Below are positions 1 to 7,837 of a stretch of 19,914 nucleotides of DNA, piece after piece. The stretch is from Nanobdellota archaeon. Its GTDB lineage: Archaea; Nanobdellota; Nanobdellia; Pacearchaeales; GW2011-AR1. Position 1 is the first letter of the stretch. Every line of letters begins with the position of its first letter. The stretch spans positions 1-19,914 of the forward strand of contig JAHIEP010000046.1 of NCBI GenBank assembly GCA_018901375.1, in the 5' to 3' direction. Both the position numbers and the translations under genes were made by a program. Under the pieces are notes generated by a model that was not told the origin of the DNA, did no database searches, and saw only the letters and a program-made list of their open reading frames with translations.

Positions 1-1
1 A

Positions 2-565
2 ATGCTTGAGAGGTATAAAGATGATGATAGGATTATGCACATAGGGGGGAACAATTTTCAGAGAGGATGGAGAAGAGAAAGATATTCTTATTATTTTTCG
101 GACTATCCTTTTGTCTGGGGGTGGGCGTCTTGGAGTAGGGCATGGAAAAAATTTGATGCCGAAATGAAGAGTTATTTAATATTGAGAAGGAAGGGTTATT
201 TTTCGGATGCCTTTCCATATCGTCCATTGAGAAATTATATTTTTCGTTTAATGAACTACTCTTATTATAAAGATAAGAGTGGATGGGATAATAATTGGAT
301 TTTTACTATTTTTACGAATAATGGTCTTTCGATTGTACCGAATGAAAATTTGGTTAGAAATATTGGTTTTATGGAAAACTCGGTGAGAACTAAAAAAATT
401 GATTCGTTTTTATCTATACCTAGAAAAGAACTCGGATTTCCATTGAAGCATCCGCCATTTATGATAAAGGATAGGGTTTCAGATAAGAGATATTATAGAT
501 GGCTTTTGAAATTTAAGTTGAAAAAATATTTTTTGAAAAAGACTGGTTTGCATAAGCTGATTTGA
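2..565 (+). CDS. Glycosyltransferase, C-terminal part (cut by window edge)
   Basis: The frame is open to the left edge, so this is the C-terminal 187 residues of a longer protein; the Met at position 2 is probably internal. The stretch 'IGGNNFQ' followed by 'YYFSDYPFVWGWASWSRAW' (about residues 14-48) matches my memory of the conserved core of a bacterial and archaeal family of nucleotide-diphospho-sugar glycosyltransferases, in which a GNNF motif precedes Y-F-S-x-Y-P-x-x-W-G-W-A-x-W. It probably acts on the cytoplasmic side of the membrane, adding a sugar to a glycan under assembly. The basic, aromatic tail has no membrane segment. It ends 35 bp before the next glycosyltransferase gene, which seems to have its own TATA box. 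The donor and acceptor sugars cannot be read from the sequence. Confidence 0.6.
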   Translation: MLERYKDDDRIMHIGGNNFQRGWRRERYSYYFSDYPFVWGWASWSRAWKKFDAEMKSYLILRRKGYFSDAFPYRPLRNYIFRLMNYSYYKDKSGWDNNWIFTIFTNNGLSIVPNENLVRNIGFMENSVRTKKIDSFLSIPRKELGFPLKHPPFMIKDRVSDKRYYRWLLKFKLKKYFLKKTGLHKLI

Positions 566-567
566 TA

Positions 568-577
568 TTTTTATATG
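568..577 (+). promoter_or_regulatory. TATA box of the 601 gene
   Basis: TTTTTATATG is centred about 28 bp upstream of the ATG at 601. No Shine-Dalgarno sequence precedes that ATG, so a leaderless or nearly leaderless transcript is likely. Confidence 0.45.
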
Positions 578-600
578 CGAATATTTAAAAGTATAATCTT

Positions 601-1956
601 ATGATATGTTTTATGGAAAATTTGGATAATGATTGTCTTTTTTTATACGAGAAAATTCCGTTTTTGAAAAAATCTAGGGAATTTTTTAGTTCTTTGGATT
701 ATGAAGGGATTAACCTTTGGCCATTAATGGCTCCGGAGGCTTATATTTATTATGAGAATTCGGAGAAAGATAATTTTATGAAAATTTTATCTAAATTGAA
801 ATATCTTTTTACGCAGGATATTTTTAAGGTTCCGAAAACTAAGAAAGGGAAAATTCTCGCGACGTATTTTATGCCGAGGACAGACCATCGTGAGCTGATG
901 ATTAAGATGTTAAAAGATTTCCCTAAAAATGAAGTTTTGTTTTTGGATTATTTTGATTATAAGGTGAATAAATCTTTTCTTAAATATAAATTTGTTTTTC
1001 CGGATTTGTTGTTATTGTTCCAACTTTGGAAAAAGTTTGGAGTATTTCGTCGAATGGGACTCGGAAAAGAGAAAGTTCGTCATCTTTTTTTTAGGACATA
1101 TTCTAGGATTAAGCAAATTGGGGAAATAAAAAAGATTTTTGATAAGACTAGACCTAAGGCTTATATTTCGTTTTGCTCTCCATCTTTTGCCGAAGAGGCT
1201 ATATTAGATTTTTTTTGTAAGAAAGAAGGGGTTCCGACTTTTACTATGCAACATGGATTTTTGTCGAATAATTCTAATAATACTATTGGGTTTTATGTTA
1301 TGTGCGAGAATTTTGTTAGTGATTATATATTTCTATGGGGTGGGGAAAGTAAGGAGTTATTGGGGCAATATGTTAGCGAGAAAAGGCTTCTTGTCGTCGG
1401 AAATCCTAAACATAACTTGAAAAATGGAGCTATTAAATTTAATCCTAGAATTGCGACTTTTTTCTTTAGTGTAACTCCGAATGAAAAGAGTAACGGGGTA
1501 GCTTTGAAAGTTTTGAAAAAGTTTGCATTGAAACATAAGGACATTAAAATTAATTTAAAACTTCATCCTTTTGACGATAAGGAAAACTATAAGGAATTTT
1601 TTGATGTTGAAAATTTTTGTTTTGTAGATAAATATTATTCTCCTGAGAAACTTCTTTCTGGAAGTGATTTCGTGATTGTGCATAATACGTCGGTTGCTCA
1701 CGAGGCTCTCTTATATAGGATTCCGGTGTTCCGATTTAAGGACGACCATTTTGCTGATATTTGGGAGAATGATGATACTTTTGAAAATATTGACGAACTT
1801 GAGGATTTCTTTGAGAAACTTAAAGATGATGAATTTTTTAAGAAGACTATGAATTTTTATGACGGTATAAGAAAACAATATTTTTATTTTCCTTCTGGAA
1901 AAAGTGTTTCTCTAGGGTATTATGATGCCGTTATGAAAGTTGTTAATGGAAAATGA
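601..1956 (+). CDS. GT-B-fold surface-glycan transferase (CDP-glycerophosphotransferase/capsule-transferase-like)
   Basis: This 451-residue soluble protein shows the pattern of GT-B transferases related to TagF/CDP-glycerol glycerophosphotransferases and capsule polysaccharide transferases. MQHGF (216-220) is followed by a W-G segment (246-247), VGNPKH (266-271), KLHP (320-323) and a C-terminal donor-site block with SD (355-356) and HNTSVAHEAL (361-370). In these families the two HP/HG and S-D...H/E blocks face the nucleotide-linked donor. It probably transfers a sugar or polyol phosphate during capsule or surface glycan synthesis. The ATG at 601 fits the TATA spacing; an in-frame ATG at 613 is an alternative. 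The gene converges on the minus-strand gene ending at 1966 with only 9 bp between. The exact donor is unknown. Confidence 0.6.
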   Translation: MICFMENLDNDCLFLYEKIPFLKKSREFFSSLDYEGINLWPLMAPEAYIYYENSEKDNFMKILSKLKYLFTQDIFKVPKTKKGKILATYFMPRTDHRELMIKMLKDFPKNEVLFLDYFDYKVNKSFLKYKFVFPDLLLLFQLWKKFGVFRRMGLGKEKVRHLFFRTYSRIKQIGEIKKIFDKTRPKAYISFCSPSFAEEAILDFFCKKEGVPTFTMQHGFLSNNSNNTIGFYVMCENFVSDYIFLWGGESKELLGQYVSEKRLLVVGNPKHNLKNGAIKFNPRIATFFFSVTPNEKSNGVALKVLKKFALKHKDIKINLKLHPFDDKENYKEFFDVENFCFVDKYYSPEKLLSGSDFVIVHNTSVAHEALLYRIPVFRFKDDHFADIWENDDTFENIDELEDFFEKLKDDEFFKKTMNFYDGIRKQYFYFPSGKSVSLGYYDAVMKVVNGK

Positions 1957-1965
1957 TTGGTTCTA

Positions 1966-3609
1966 TTATTCCATTATTTTCCCGTTGCTTGCGAAGACGT
2001 CAAATTTTAATCCTTCTACTTGTTTGAAATCTATGAATCCGTTGCTGGCTTTAACTAGTGCTAGTCCTGCGGCGACGTCCCAGAGTAAGATATTTTTTTC
2101 TGAGTAGGCGTCGACTTTTCCTGCTGCGACGTATCCGAGAGATAATGCGGCGGAACCTATAAATCTTAGTTTCTTATATTTGATGAATGAATTTAAGATA
2201 ATCTCTAAATTTTCTTTTGAGTGTTCTGTTTCTTTTGCAATTCCACTACAAAGAATTGCTTTATCTTTTGAGGGCGTGTCGCTGACATTGATTTTTTTGC
2301 CGTTGATGAATGCTCCATTGTTTACATCTCCATAATACATTTCTTCTCTATTGAAATCGTAAATTATTCCGAGTAATGGATTTAGTCCGTCGAAGAGAGC
2401 AATGGAAACGACGCAGTTTGGAATTTTTCTTAAAAAATTTAGACTTCCGTCTATCGGGTCTACGATCCATGTTAATCCTTTTAGTATTAATTCTCCGTGG
2501 TGGGACTCCTCTGAGATTATTGGAATATTTGTTTTTGAAAGTTCACTTAAAATAATTTTCTCGGCTTCTTTGTCGGAATCTATTTTTATGTCTCTCGCTG
2601 ATTCCGTTATGACATTGACTTTCTGTATTTTTTTTAAATAGTCTCCTGTTTTTTTTGCGGTGTAAATTGCAATTTCTAGTTCTTTTGATAAATTTTTTTT
2701 TGCGACTTCTTTTAACATTTCAATTGCACAGTGCCCCATTGAAAGAATGGATTCGTTTGAGGCTCCGCCTATATGGGGGGTGCAGTAAAGATTTTTTTGT
2801 TTAATCAATTCTTCGTTGATGAATGGTTCGTTTGAGTATACGTCAAGTGCCGCTCCTTTAATTTTACCGTCTCTTAGAGCTGATATTAAATCTTCTTCGT
2901 TTATTACTTTTCCTCTTGAGGTGTTGATTATAAAAGACGATGGTTTCATTTTTTCGAGAGTTTCTTTGTTGATGAGATTTTCTGTTGAAGAATCGAGGGG
3001 GACGTGGACGGTGACGATGTCTGATGTTTTGAATATTTCTTCTTTCGAGGATTGAATTAGATTGTTTTGTTTGTAGTATTCTTCTTGCTCGATTATATCA
3101 TTTACTAGTATTTTGCAATTGAAATTTTTTAGCAATTCCACTACTTCTTTTCCGATGTTTCCGACGCCTATTATGCCGATAGTTTTTGAGCTTAAGTTAA
3201 ATCCTCCGTTTTTATTCCATTCTCTATTTTTTAAGTCAAGGGATGATTGGTATATATTTCTCATTAATCCGAGCATATATCCAATGGTGAGTTCTGCGAC
3301 GCTTCTTTTGTTTGTTCCTTTAGTGTGGAGGACTTTTACGTTATATTTTTTGCAAGATTCAAAATCGATATTTTCTACGCCTACTCCATATTTTGATATA
3401 TATCTGAGTTTTGGGGAATTTTTTAAAACGTCGTCGTTGATATTCTCTCCTCCAAGAATTATTGCGTCTGAATCTTTTATGAATTCTATTAGTTCTTTGT
3501 TGGTTTTAATTACTTTATGATTTAATTTTACTTCTTCAAAACTATTATTTGCCGTCGATACTAATTCGTCATTTTTGCTAAAAGCATTAGAAGTAATTGC
3601 TACTTTCAT
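1966..3609 (-). CDS. Fusion: D-2-hydroxyacid dehydrogenase + inositol-monophosphatase-family phosphatase
   Basis: This 547-residue protein has two enzyme domains. Residues 1-about 310 are a SerA-type D-2-hydroxyacid dehydrogenase: GVGNIG NAD-binding loop (148-153), SRGK with Arg232, DVYSNEP with Glu261, and TPHIGGAS with His279 form the usual R-E-H set. Residues about 345-547 are an inositol-monophosphatase-family domain: EE (367-368), WIVDPIDGSLNF (381-392) and WDVAAG (510-515) supply the usual metal ligands. All catalytic positions look intact in both halves, so both are probably active. The start overlaps the end of the upstream fusion gene by 23 bp, so the two are one operon. Oxidation of a hydroxyacid or sugar acid plus dephosphorylation, next to a CMP-type activating enzyme, suggests a custom sugar-acid pathway; the substrate is unknown. 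I see no Shine-Dalgarno sequence at the overlapping start. Confidence 0.8.
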   Translation of the reverse strand: MKVAITSNAFSKNDELVSTANNSFEEVKLNHKVIKTNKELIEFIKDSDAIILGGENINDDVLKNSPKLRYISKYGVGVENIDFESCKKYNVKVLHTKGTNKRSVAELTIGYMLGLMRNIYQSSLDLKNREWNKNGGFNLSSKTIGIIGVGNIGKEVVELLKNFNCKILVNDIIEQEEYYKQNNLIQSSKEEIFKTSDIVTVHVPLDSSTENLINKETLEKMKPSSFIINTSRGKVINEEDLISALRDGKIKGAALDVYSNEPFINEELIKQKNLYCTPHIGGASNESILSMGHCAIEMLKEVAKKNLSKELEIAIYTAKKTGDYLKKIQKVNVITESARDIKIDSDKEAEKIILSELSKTNIPIISEESHHGELILKGLTWIVDPIDGSLNFLRKIPNCVVSIALFDGLNPLLGIIYDFNREEMYYGDVNNGAFINGKKINVSDTPSKDKAILCSGIAKETEHSKENLEIILNSFIKYKKLRFIGSAALSLGYVAAGKVDAYSEKNILLWDVAAGLALVKASNGFIDFKQVEGLKFDVFASNGKIME

Positions 3610-5425
3610 TGTGGTTACTGTTTTTCAATTTTTTTAATATGTTAAGTATTAGCTCTTGACAATCGATTAGTTTTTGTGTGTGGTCGAACGAGAAGACATC
3701 GTTACCACTGAGCTTTTCTATTGCGGTTTTAATGACGCTCAAATATCTTGAATTTTTTAGATTGCTTAGTTCTAATAATTTTTCTTTGTTTCCGTCCGTG
3801 TCAACAAACCATAAATCGTTATTGTGATAGTCTAATAGAAGGGATGCTTTTTCTCCAGTGATTACAAATTTTCTTTGATTTTCTTTATGAGGAACGTATT
3901 TTCCGACTTTTACATTAACTGGAATATTTTTGTCGGTTAAAAATTTTATTTGAGCAAAGGATTCTGCGATATTTTCTTCGGGAAGTAAATGAGTATTTTT
4001 AGCCAAATTTATATATTCTTTTGCGTAATCAACATTTACTTCTCCGTCTTTAAAAGTGATATCTACTTTTCCAAAAACATTGTCGAGTACAAATATTGGA
4101 ATTAGTGCGTGCATTCCTAGATCTTGAATCATGCCGCCTCCTTTGGTGTTATCAAATAAGTGGGATCCTCTGTGATCTAACTTGCCAATTTCATCTTCGC
4201 TTTCGAGAATTTCAATGTCAATCTTTTTTATTTCTCCAGTTAAGTTTTTAATATCTTTAATATGGAAAAGAGGATTGTTCATAAATTCTGCTTTTCTTAT
4301 AACTTCTTCTGAATTGAGAAAAAAACTATCTTTTTTTATCAATTTTTCAAGGACTAAAAAGGGGATTGCCTTTCTCATTAAATGATATTCCATTAGTGAT
4401 ATTTTATCTGGATATTTTCTGATTAAATCTTTTAGTGATTCTAATTCTTTATGGTTGATGGAATATGGTTTTTCTGAAATAACTTTGAAACCATTTGATA
4501 CGAGGTCTTTTGTGTCTGTTAAATGAAAGTTAGTTGCATGTCCTAGTATTATTATTGGGTCTTCGTTTTTGAAGTCGTGTAAGATATCGCTTAATTTTTC
4601 ATCTTCTTTTCTAATAATATGATTTAAATCTGGAAAGGAATCTTCGCCTTGTAATTTTTTTTCTTCTATGTCTACTGTAGCTAACATAATTATATCTCCA
4701 CTGTCATTTAATATTTTTAATGCGGGAGATAAGAACCTATAATACAAGTCTCCGGTGCCGACGACGATTATTTTTTTATTAGTTTTGAGAATTGATTCGG
4801 CATTATGGAGGTCGAGGGCTGTATCTATGTCGACCCCTTCAATGTCATCAACTTCGACGGTTTTGTAATTTCCGCAAATTCTGTGTCTATATTTTTTATA
4901 GGAGTTTTTTCTAATGAAGTAAAAATCTGCTTCTTCATGTACTGGAATTAATTCTTGAGTTCCGACTAAATTTTCTATATCGTGATTTATTGGTTTGTTT
5001 TTGAACCAAAGTCTATTTTGTATTGGGACAACTCCGAATAAGGAATCTATAGTTTCGTCTTCTTCCATTAATTTAATGGATTTGAGAATTGTTTCTTTTT
5101 TTAAGAAAGGAGTTGTTATTAGAACCCATCCTATTATTTCATAATCGAGTTTGTCTAGAATTCTGCTTAGTAGTTGATGGCCTTGAATGTGGTCGGCATT
5201 ATATTCTTCTGGTCTTATGAGCGTGTTGAATCCCCATTCTCTTGCAATACTTAAAACTTTTTCGTCGGAAGAGTCAATAAATATGTTTGCCTTTCTTTCG
5301 TTCTGAATTGATTTTAATGTATTGAAAATGTAAGTATAGAGTGGCTTTCCGTTGAGAAGTTTAAAGGTCTTATTTGGGAGTCTTCTATTTTTTGTTTTTA
5401 TCGTTGTGACTATACAGGTTTTCAT
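3587..5425 (-). CDS. Fusion: CMP-sugar cytidylyltransferase-like + Gfo/Idh/MocA oxidoreductase
   Basis: This 612-residue protein has two enzymes in tandem. Residues 1-about 212 resemble CMP-N-acetylneuraminate/CMP-Kdo synthetases: the N-terminal strand runs into RRLPNK (14-19) and LNGKPL (24-29), and VDIDTALDLH (198-207) is the usual closing acidic motif. Residues about 217-600 are a Gfo/Idh/MocA NAD(P)-dependent oxidoreductase with VVGTGD (221-226), the catalytic-type EKP (318-320) and GGGMIQDLGMH (429-439), where Asp435 and His439 match family active-site positions. The likely role is oxidation or reduction of a sugar and its activation with CTP. It is the first gene of a two-gene operon. 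The start at 5425 is set by a TATA box 25 bp upstream, with no leader. The glycine-rich GGSKR loop of classical NeuA is replaced by IKTKNRR, so the substrate may not be a nonulosonic acid. Confidence 0.75.
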   Translation of the reverse strand: MKTCIVTTIKTKNRRLPNKTFKLLNGKPLYTYIFNTLKSIQNERKANIFIDSSDEKVLSIAREWGFNTLIRPEEYNADHIQGHQLLSRILDKLDYEIIGWVLITTPFLKKETILKSIKLMEEDETIDSLFGVVPIQNRLWFKNKPINHDIENLVGTQELIPVHEEADFYFIRKNSYKKYRHRICGNYKTVEVDDIEGVDIDTALDLHNAESILKTNKKIIVVGTGDLYYRFLSPALKILNDSGDIIMLATVDIEEKKLQGEDSFPDLNHIIRKEDEKLSDILHDFKNEDPIIILGHATNFHLTDTKDLVSNGFKVISEKPYSINHKELESLKDLIRKYPDKISLMEYHLMRKAIPFLVLEKLIKKDSFFLNSEEVIRKAEFMNNPLFHIKDIKNLTGEIKKIDIEILESEDEIGKLDHRGSHLFDNTKGGGMIQDLGMHALIPIFVLDNVFGKVDITFKDGEVNVDYAKEYINLAKNTHLLPEENIAESFAQIKFLTDKNIPVNVKVGKYVPHKENQRKFVITGEKASLLLDYHNNDLWFVDTDGNKEKLLELSNLKNSRYLSVIKTAIEKLSGNDVFSFDHTQKLIDCQELILNILKKLKNSNHNESSNYF

Positions 5426-5445
5426 AGAAAAAAATCATCAATTTG

Positions 5446-5467
5446 TTTTATATGTATTATTGTGATT
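5446..5467 (-). promoter_or_regulatory. TATA box plus AATCACAATAAT box for the 5425 operon
   Basis: On the minus strand ATATAAAA (5446-5453) is centred 25 nt before the ATG at 5425. Directly upstream lies AATCACAATAAT (5456-5467), which recurs at 6136 and 18899, each time just upstream of a TATA box. Confidence 0.65.
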
Positions 5468-5502
5468 GAGTTTTGTAAAGGTTCTGTTGTTTTATAATAA
5501 TG

Positions 5503-5512
5503 TATATAAATA
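5503..5512 (+). promoter_or_regulatory. TATA box of the isomerase gene
   Basis: TATATAAATA is centred about 25 bp before the ATG at 5532. There is no Shine-Dalgarno sequence, so the mRNA is probably leaderless. It is divergent from the 5425 promoter. Confidence 0.65.
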
Positions 5513-5531
5513 GATATTTGGATTAGTCAGT

Positions 5532-6128
5532 ATGAAAAAAGATGCAATTAAGGATGTAAGGGGATATGTTCCTAAATTTATTGAAGCGTTGGAAAATATT
5601 AATTATGAAGGTTTGCAGAAAGCAACGGATTTTTTAAGAGGACGGGATTATGGTAAGATTTATACTATCGGTAATGGTGGGAGTATGGCGACGGCTGAGC
5701 ATATGGCTGCGGATTTGAATAAGTGGTCGAATGCTGAGGACCAGAGAGTTAGGACGGTTTCGCAGTGTTTGAATTCTAATTCTCCTGAGGTGTCGGCTTT
5801 GACGAATGATGTTGGATGGAATAATCTTTATTCGGAGATGTTGAGAAATTATGGGGCTACTGGTCTTGATGTTCTAATTGCTTATAGTGTGCATGGCGGG
5901 AAAGGGCAGGAGAAGGCTGGGATTTGGAGCGAGAATTTGACTTCGGCTATTTCTTATATGAATTCAATAAAGGGAACAACTATTGGAATTACTGGTGGGG
6001 ATGGTGGGGCGTTTAAAGATTTGTGTGATTATTGTGTTATAGTTCCTTCGGATTCGACTCCGATTGTTGAAGGGCTTCATAGTGTTGTGGCTCATATTAT
6101 TGTTGATTCTATTCGGATTGGTTCTTAG
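5532..6128 (+). CDS. gmhA: SIS-domain sedoheptulose-7-phosphate (phosphoheptose) isomerase
   Basis: This 198-residue protein is full length for GmhA, which converts D-sedoheptulose 7-phosphate to D-glycero-D-manno-heptose 7-phosphate, the first step to nucleotide-activated heptose. The SIS phosphate-binding loop GNGGS (47-51) is followed by AEHMAADL (55-62), which carries the Glu/His expected at the GmhA active site. Near the C-terminus, EGLHSVVAH (180-188) gives the histidine expected of the second catalytic group. The insertion containing DQRVRTVSQCLNSNSPEVSALTND resembles the loop that distinguishes GmhA from other SIS isomerases. The transaldolase gene downstream could supply sedoheptulose 7-phosphate. 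The heptose kinase and nucleotidyltransferase of the pathway are not recognised in this window. The start is fixed by the TATA spacing. Confidence 0.8.
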   Translation: MKKDAIKDVRGYVPKFIEALENINYEGLQKATDFLRGRDYGKIYTIGNGGSMATAEHMAADLNKWSNAEDQRVRTVSQCLNSNSPEVSALTNDVGWNNLYSEMLRNYGATGLDVLIAYSVHGGKGQEKAGIWSENLTSAISYMNSIKGTTIGITGGDGGAFKDLCDYCVIVPSDSTPIVEGLHSVVAHIIVDSIRIGS

Positions 6129-6135
6129 TATATTT

Positions 6136-6156
6136 AATCACAATAATTTTTATAAA
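6136..6156 (+). promoter_or_regulatory. AATCACAATAAT box and TATA box of the transaldolase gene
   Basis: AATCACAATAAT (6136-6147) is followed after 3 nt by TATAAA (6151-6156). The TATA centre is 25 bp before the ATG at 6178. The gene therefore seems to have its own promoter in the 49-bp gap after the isomerase stop. Confidence 0.6.
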
Positions 6157-6177
6157 GAGTGCATAATGTTTTACTTG

Positions 6178-7032
6178 ATGAAGATGGAATTTTTTGCGGA
6201 TACGGCGAACCTTGATGAAATAAAATACTGTTTTGAGAATGGGGTTAACGACGGGATTACTACTAATCCTAAAATTATGGAGAGCACGGGGGATTTGTCT
6301 AAAGGAGTAGATTGGGCTTATAGAAAATTGATTGAAAAATATCCTAATGTTCCGATTTCTCTTGAGACTGATTTGAGAGGTATGGATGTTTATAGACTTG
6401 ATGAGAATCCCGAACAGGTAAAGGATATTTTGTTGGAACAGGCATATAAGCTTTCGGGACTTGCAAATAATGTTGTGATAAAAATTCCTATATCGGAAGG
6501 TGGGCTTTTGGCGACTAGGTGGCTTAATAAAGAGGGAATTAAGACTAATGTTACAGCGTGTATGACTCCGTATCAGGCACTTCGTGCTAGTGATGCTGGA
6601 GCTACTTATGTTAGTTTGTTTGCGAATAGGATGGTTGATGGACATATTTTGGAAATGTCTGGGAATCTTGAGAAATTTTTGGATGGGTTTGATTGGAAGA
6701 ATGTTGTTAAAAATAATGCTGTGGAATATTCAGAAAAAGCTTGGGGCAAAACTTTGGGGCAAATTGAATATGTAGCTAGGAAATTGGACGGAACTGAATC
6801 TAAGTTGATTGTTGGGAGCATTAGAAGTCCTGCAGATATTTATAAGATTGCAGAGAGAGGGCCTCAAGTGATTACGATTCCTTATGGGATTGTTTGTAAA
6901 TTGAAAGATATTGAGGGAATAAAGAATATTGATATTAAGGCTGAAAGTTTTATTGGAAGCTCTATTAATCATCCAATGACTTTGCTTACTTTAGATGAGT
7001 TCGAGAAGTCGGCCGATAAATACAGAGGTTAA
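6178..7032 (+). CDS. tal: Transaldolase (TalC/FSA-like, class I)
   Basis: This 284-residue transaldolase-family aldolase moves a dihydroxyacetone unit between sugar phosphates through a Schiff-base lysine. FFADTANLDEI (5-15), GITTNP (26-31) and VVIKIP (99-104) with the likely Schiff-base Lys102 are the diagnostic motifs, followed by NVTACMTPYQAL (124-135). It is longer than the 215-220-residue TalC type, with extra sequence after the barrel. I chose the ATG at 6178 because the TATA box is 25 bp upstream; ATGs at 6166 and 6184 are alternatives, and the open frame reaching back to 6064 lies inside the isomerase gene. Lying after the isomerase, it could provide sedoheptulose 7-phosphate for heptose synthesis, replacing an oxidative pentose-phosphate route. 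Its end overlaps the convergent glycosyltransferase gene by 4 bp. Confidence 0.8.
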   Translation: MKMEFFADTANLDEIKYCFENGVNDGITTNPKIMESTGDLSKGVDWAYRKLIEKYPNVPISLETDLRGMDVYRLDENPEQVKDILLEQAYKLSGLANNVVIKIPISEGGLLATRWLNKEGIKTNVTACMTPYQALRASDAGATYVSLFANRMVDGHILEMSGNLEKFLDGFDWKNVVKNNAVEYSEKAWGKTLGQIEYVARKLDGTESKLIVGSIRSPADIYKIAERGPQVITIPYGIVCKLKDIEGIKNIDIKAESFIGSSINHPMTLLTLDEFEKSADKYRG

Positions 7033-7763
7033 GTTTCTGGTTTATTTATTTTTATTTGTCCTGGAAGGTAGATTAAACTAATGAAACTTTTGTCAACTTT
7101 TTTGAATGTATGTTTGAAATCAGTTACTAATCTATATAGCCATTCTATTCCTAATTTTCTGACTAGCGACGGTGCCTCTTTCTTTTTTTCTAATAGAAAA
7201 TCTAGTCCTGCACCTATGTTTACAAAATATTGAGCTTTTGTTTTTCTGAATAATGTATCTGTTAAAATATTTTGTTTTGGGCAACCGATTCCAACCCAGA
7301 CGTAATCTGCTTTATATTTGTTAATTAGTTTTGACATTTTTTTTATTTCTTCTTGTGAAAATTGTATGAATTTGATGAATGGTGGGTTGTAGCTTTCTGT
7401 ATTATTTAGATGCGGTAGTTTTTTCTTTAGTCTTTGTATATCTTTTTTTTCTAATCCTATGAAAAAATGTCTCTTATTTTTTGAGAGATTTTTTTCCGAT
7501 AGGAAGTCTTTTGTAAATGTTGGGCCTCTTATTCTTGGGATTTTTCTTAAATTCGTTAGTGATAAATATACTGAAATTGTTGAGCCGTCTATGAAATTTA
7601 AGTTGTATTTTTTTAGTAGAGCTTCTTTGAAAAGTGGTTCGTTGTTTAGTTGATAGAGGTCGTGTTGATTAAGGAAGCTTAGAATTTTTCTTTCCTTGTT
7701 TGATTTTAAAAATTTGAAAAGTTCTTTTTCGTTTTTGTCTTGAAATGTTAATTTTTGTTTCAT
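7029..7763 (-). CDS. WecG/TagA/CpsF-family glycosyltransferase (GT26)
   Basis: This 244-residue protein belongs to the family that adds N-acetylmannosamine(uronic acid) or related sugars to a polyprenyl-diphosphate-linked sugar at the cytoplasmic membrane face. Family landmarks appear in order: DG (59-60), RIRG (77-80), VGIGCPKQN (157-165, equal to the usual VGLGxPKQE), NIGAGLDFL (182-190), EAP (196-198) and LGIEWLYRL (204-212). There is no membrane segment; the basic C-terminus is where this family usually contacts the membrane. The N-terminal 50 residues are lysine-rich. It is a single gene divergent from the phosphoramidate operon, with a TATA box 25 bp before its ATG. The sugar and the lipid carrier (probably dolichol-type in an archaeon) are inferred. 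Confidence 0.75.
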   Translation of the reverse strand: MKQKLTFQDKNEKELFKFLKSNKERKILSFLNQHDLYQLNNEPLFKEALLKKYNLNFIDGSTISVYLSLTNLRKIPRIRGPTFTKDFLSEKNLSKNKRHFFIGLEKKDIQRLKKKLPHLNNTESYNPPFIKFIQFSQEEIKKMSKLINKYKADYVWVGIGCPKQNILTDTLFRKTKAQYFVNIGAGLDFLLEKKKEAPSLVRKLGIEWLYRLVTDFKHTFKKVDKSFISLIYLPGQIKINKPET

Positions 7764-7784
7764 AAGTTGGGGTAGTGTTGGCTC

Positions 7785-7792
7785 TTTTAATA
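7785..7792 (-). promoter_or_regulatory. TATA box of the 7763 glycosyltransferase gene
   Basis: The minus strand reads TATTAAAA, centred 25 nt before the ATG at 7763. It is followed by a 10-bp palindrome, TACTTAAGTA (7791-7800). Confidence 0.55.
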
Positions 7793-7818
7793 CTTAAGTA
7801 TAATAATACTTATAAGTA
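7791..7818. promoter_or_regulatory. Divergent promoter with two palindromes (candidate operator)
   Basis: The region between the divergent starts (7763 and 7838) holds two perfect palindromes with the same half-site TACTT/AAGTA: TACTTAAGTA (7791-7800) and TACTTATAAGTA (7807-7818), 6 nt apart. The second contains the plus-strand TATA box, centred 25 bp before the ATG at 7838. The first abuts the minus-strand TATA box. The arrangement would suit a dimeric regulator or simply reflect AT-rich promoter sequence. Confidence 0.5.
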
Positions 7819-7837
7819 GATATTTATGTGTTAGGGT

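Noticed and set aside
6064..6177. N-terminal extension of the transaldolase
   Set aside because: It lies within the isomerase gene and upstream of the TATA box, and lacks family similarity; the start at 6178 fits promoter spacing.
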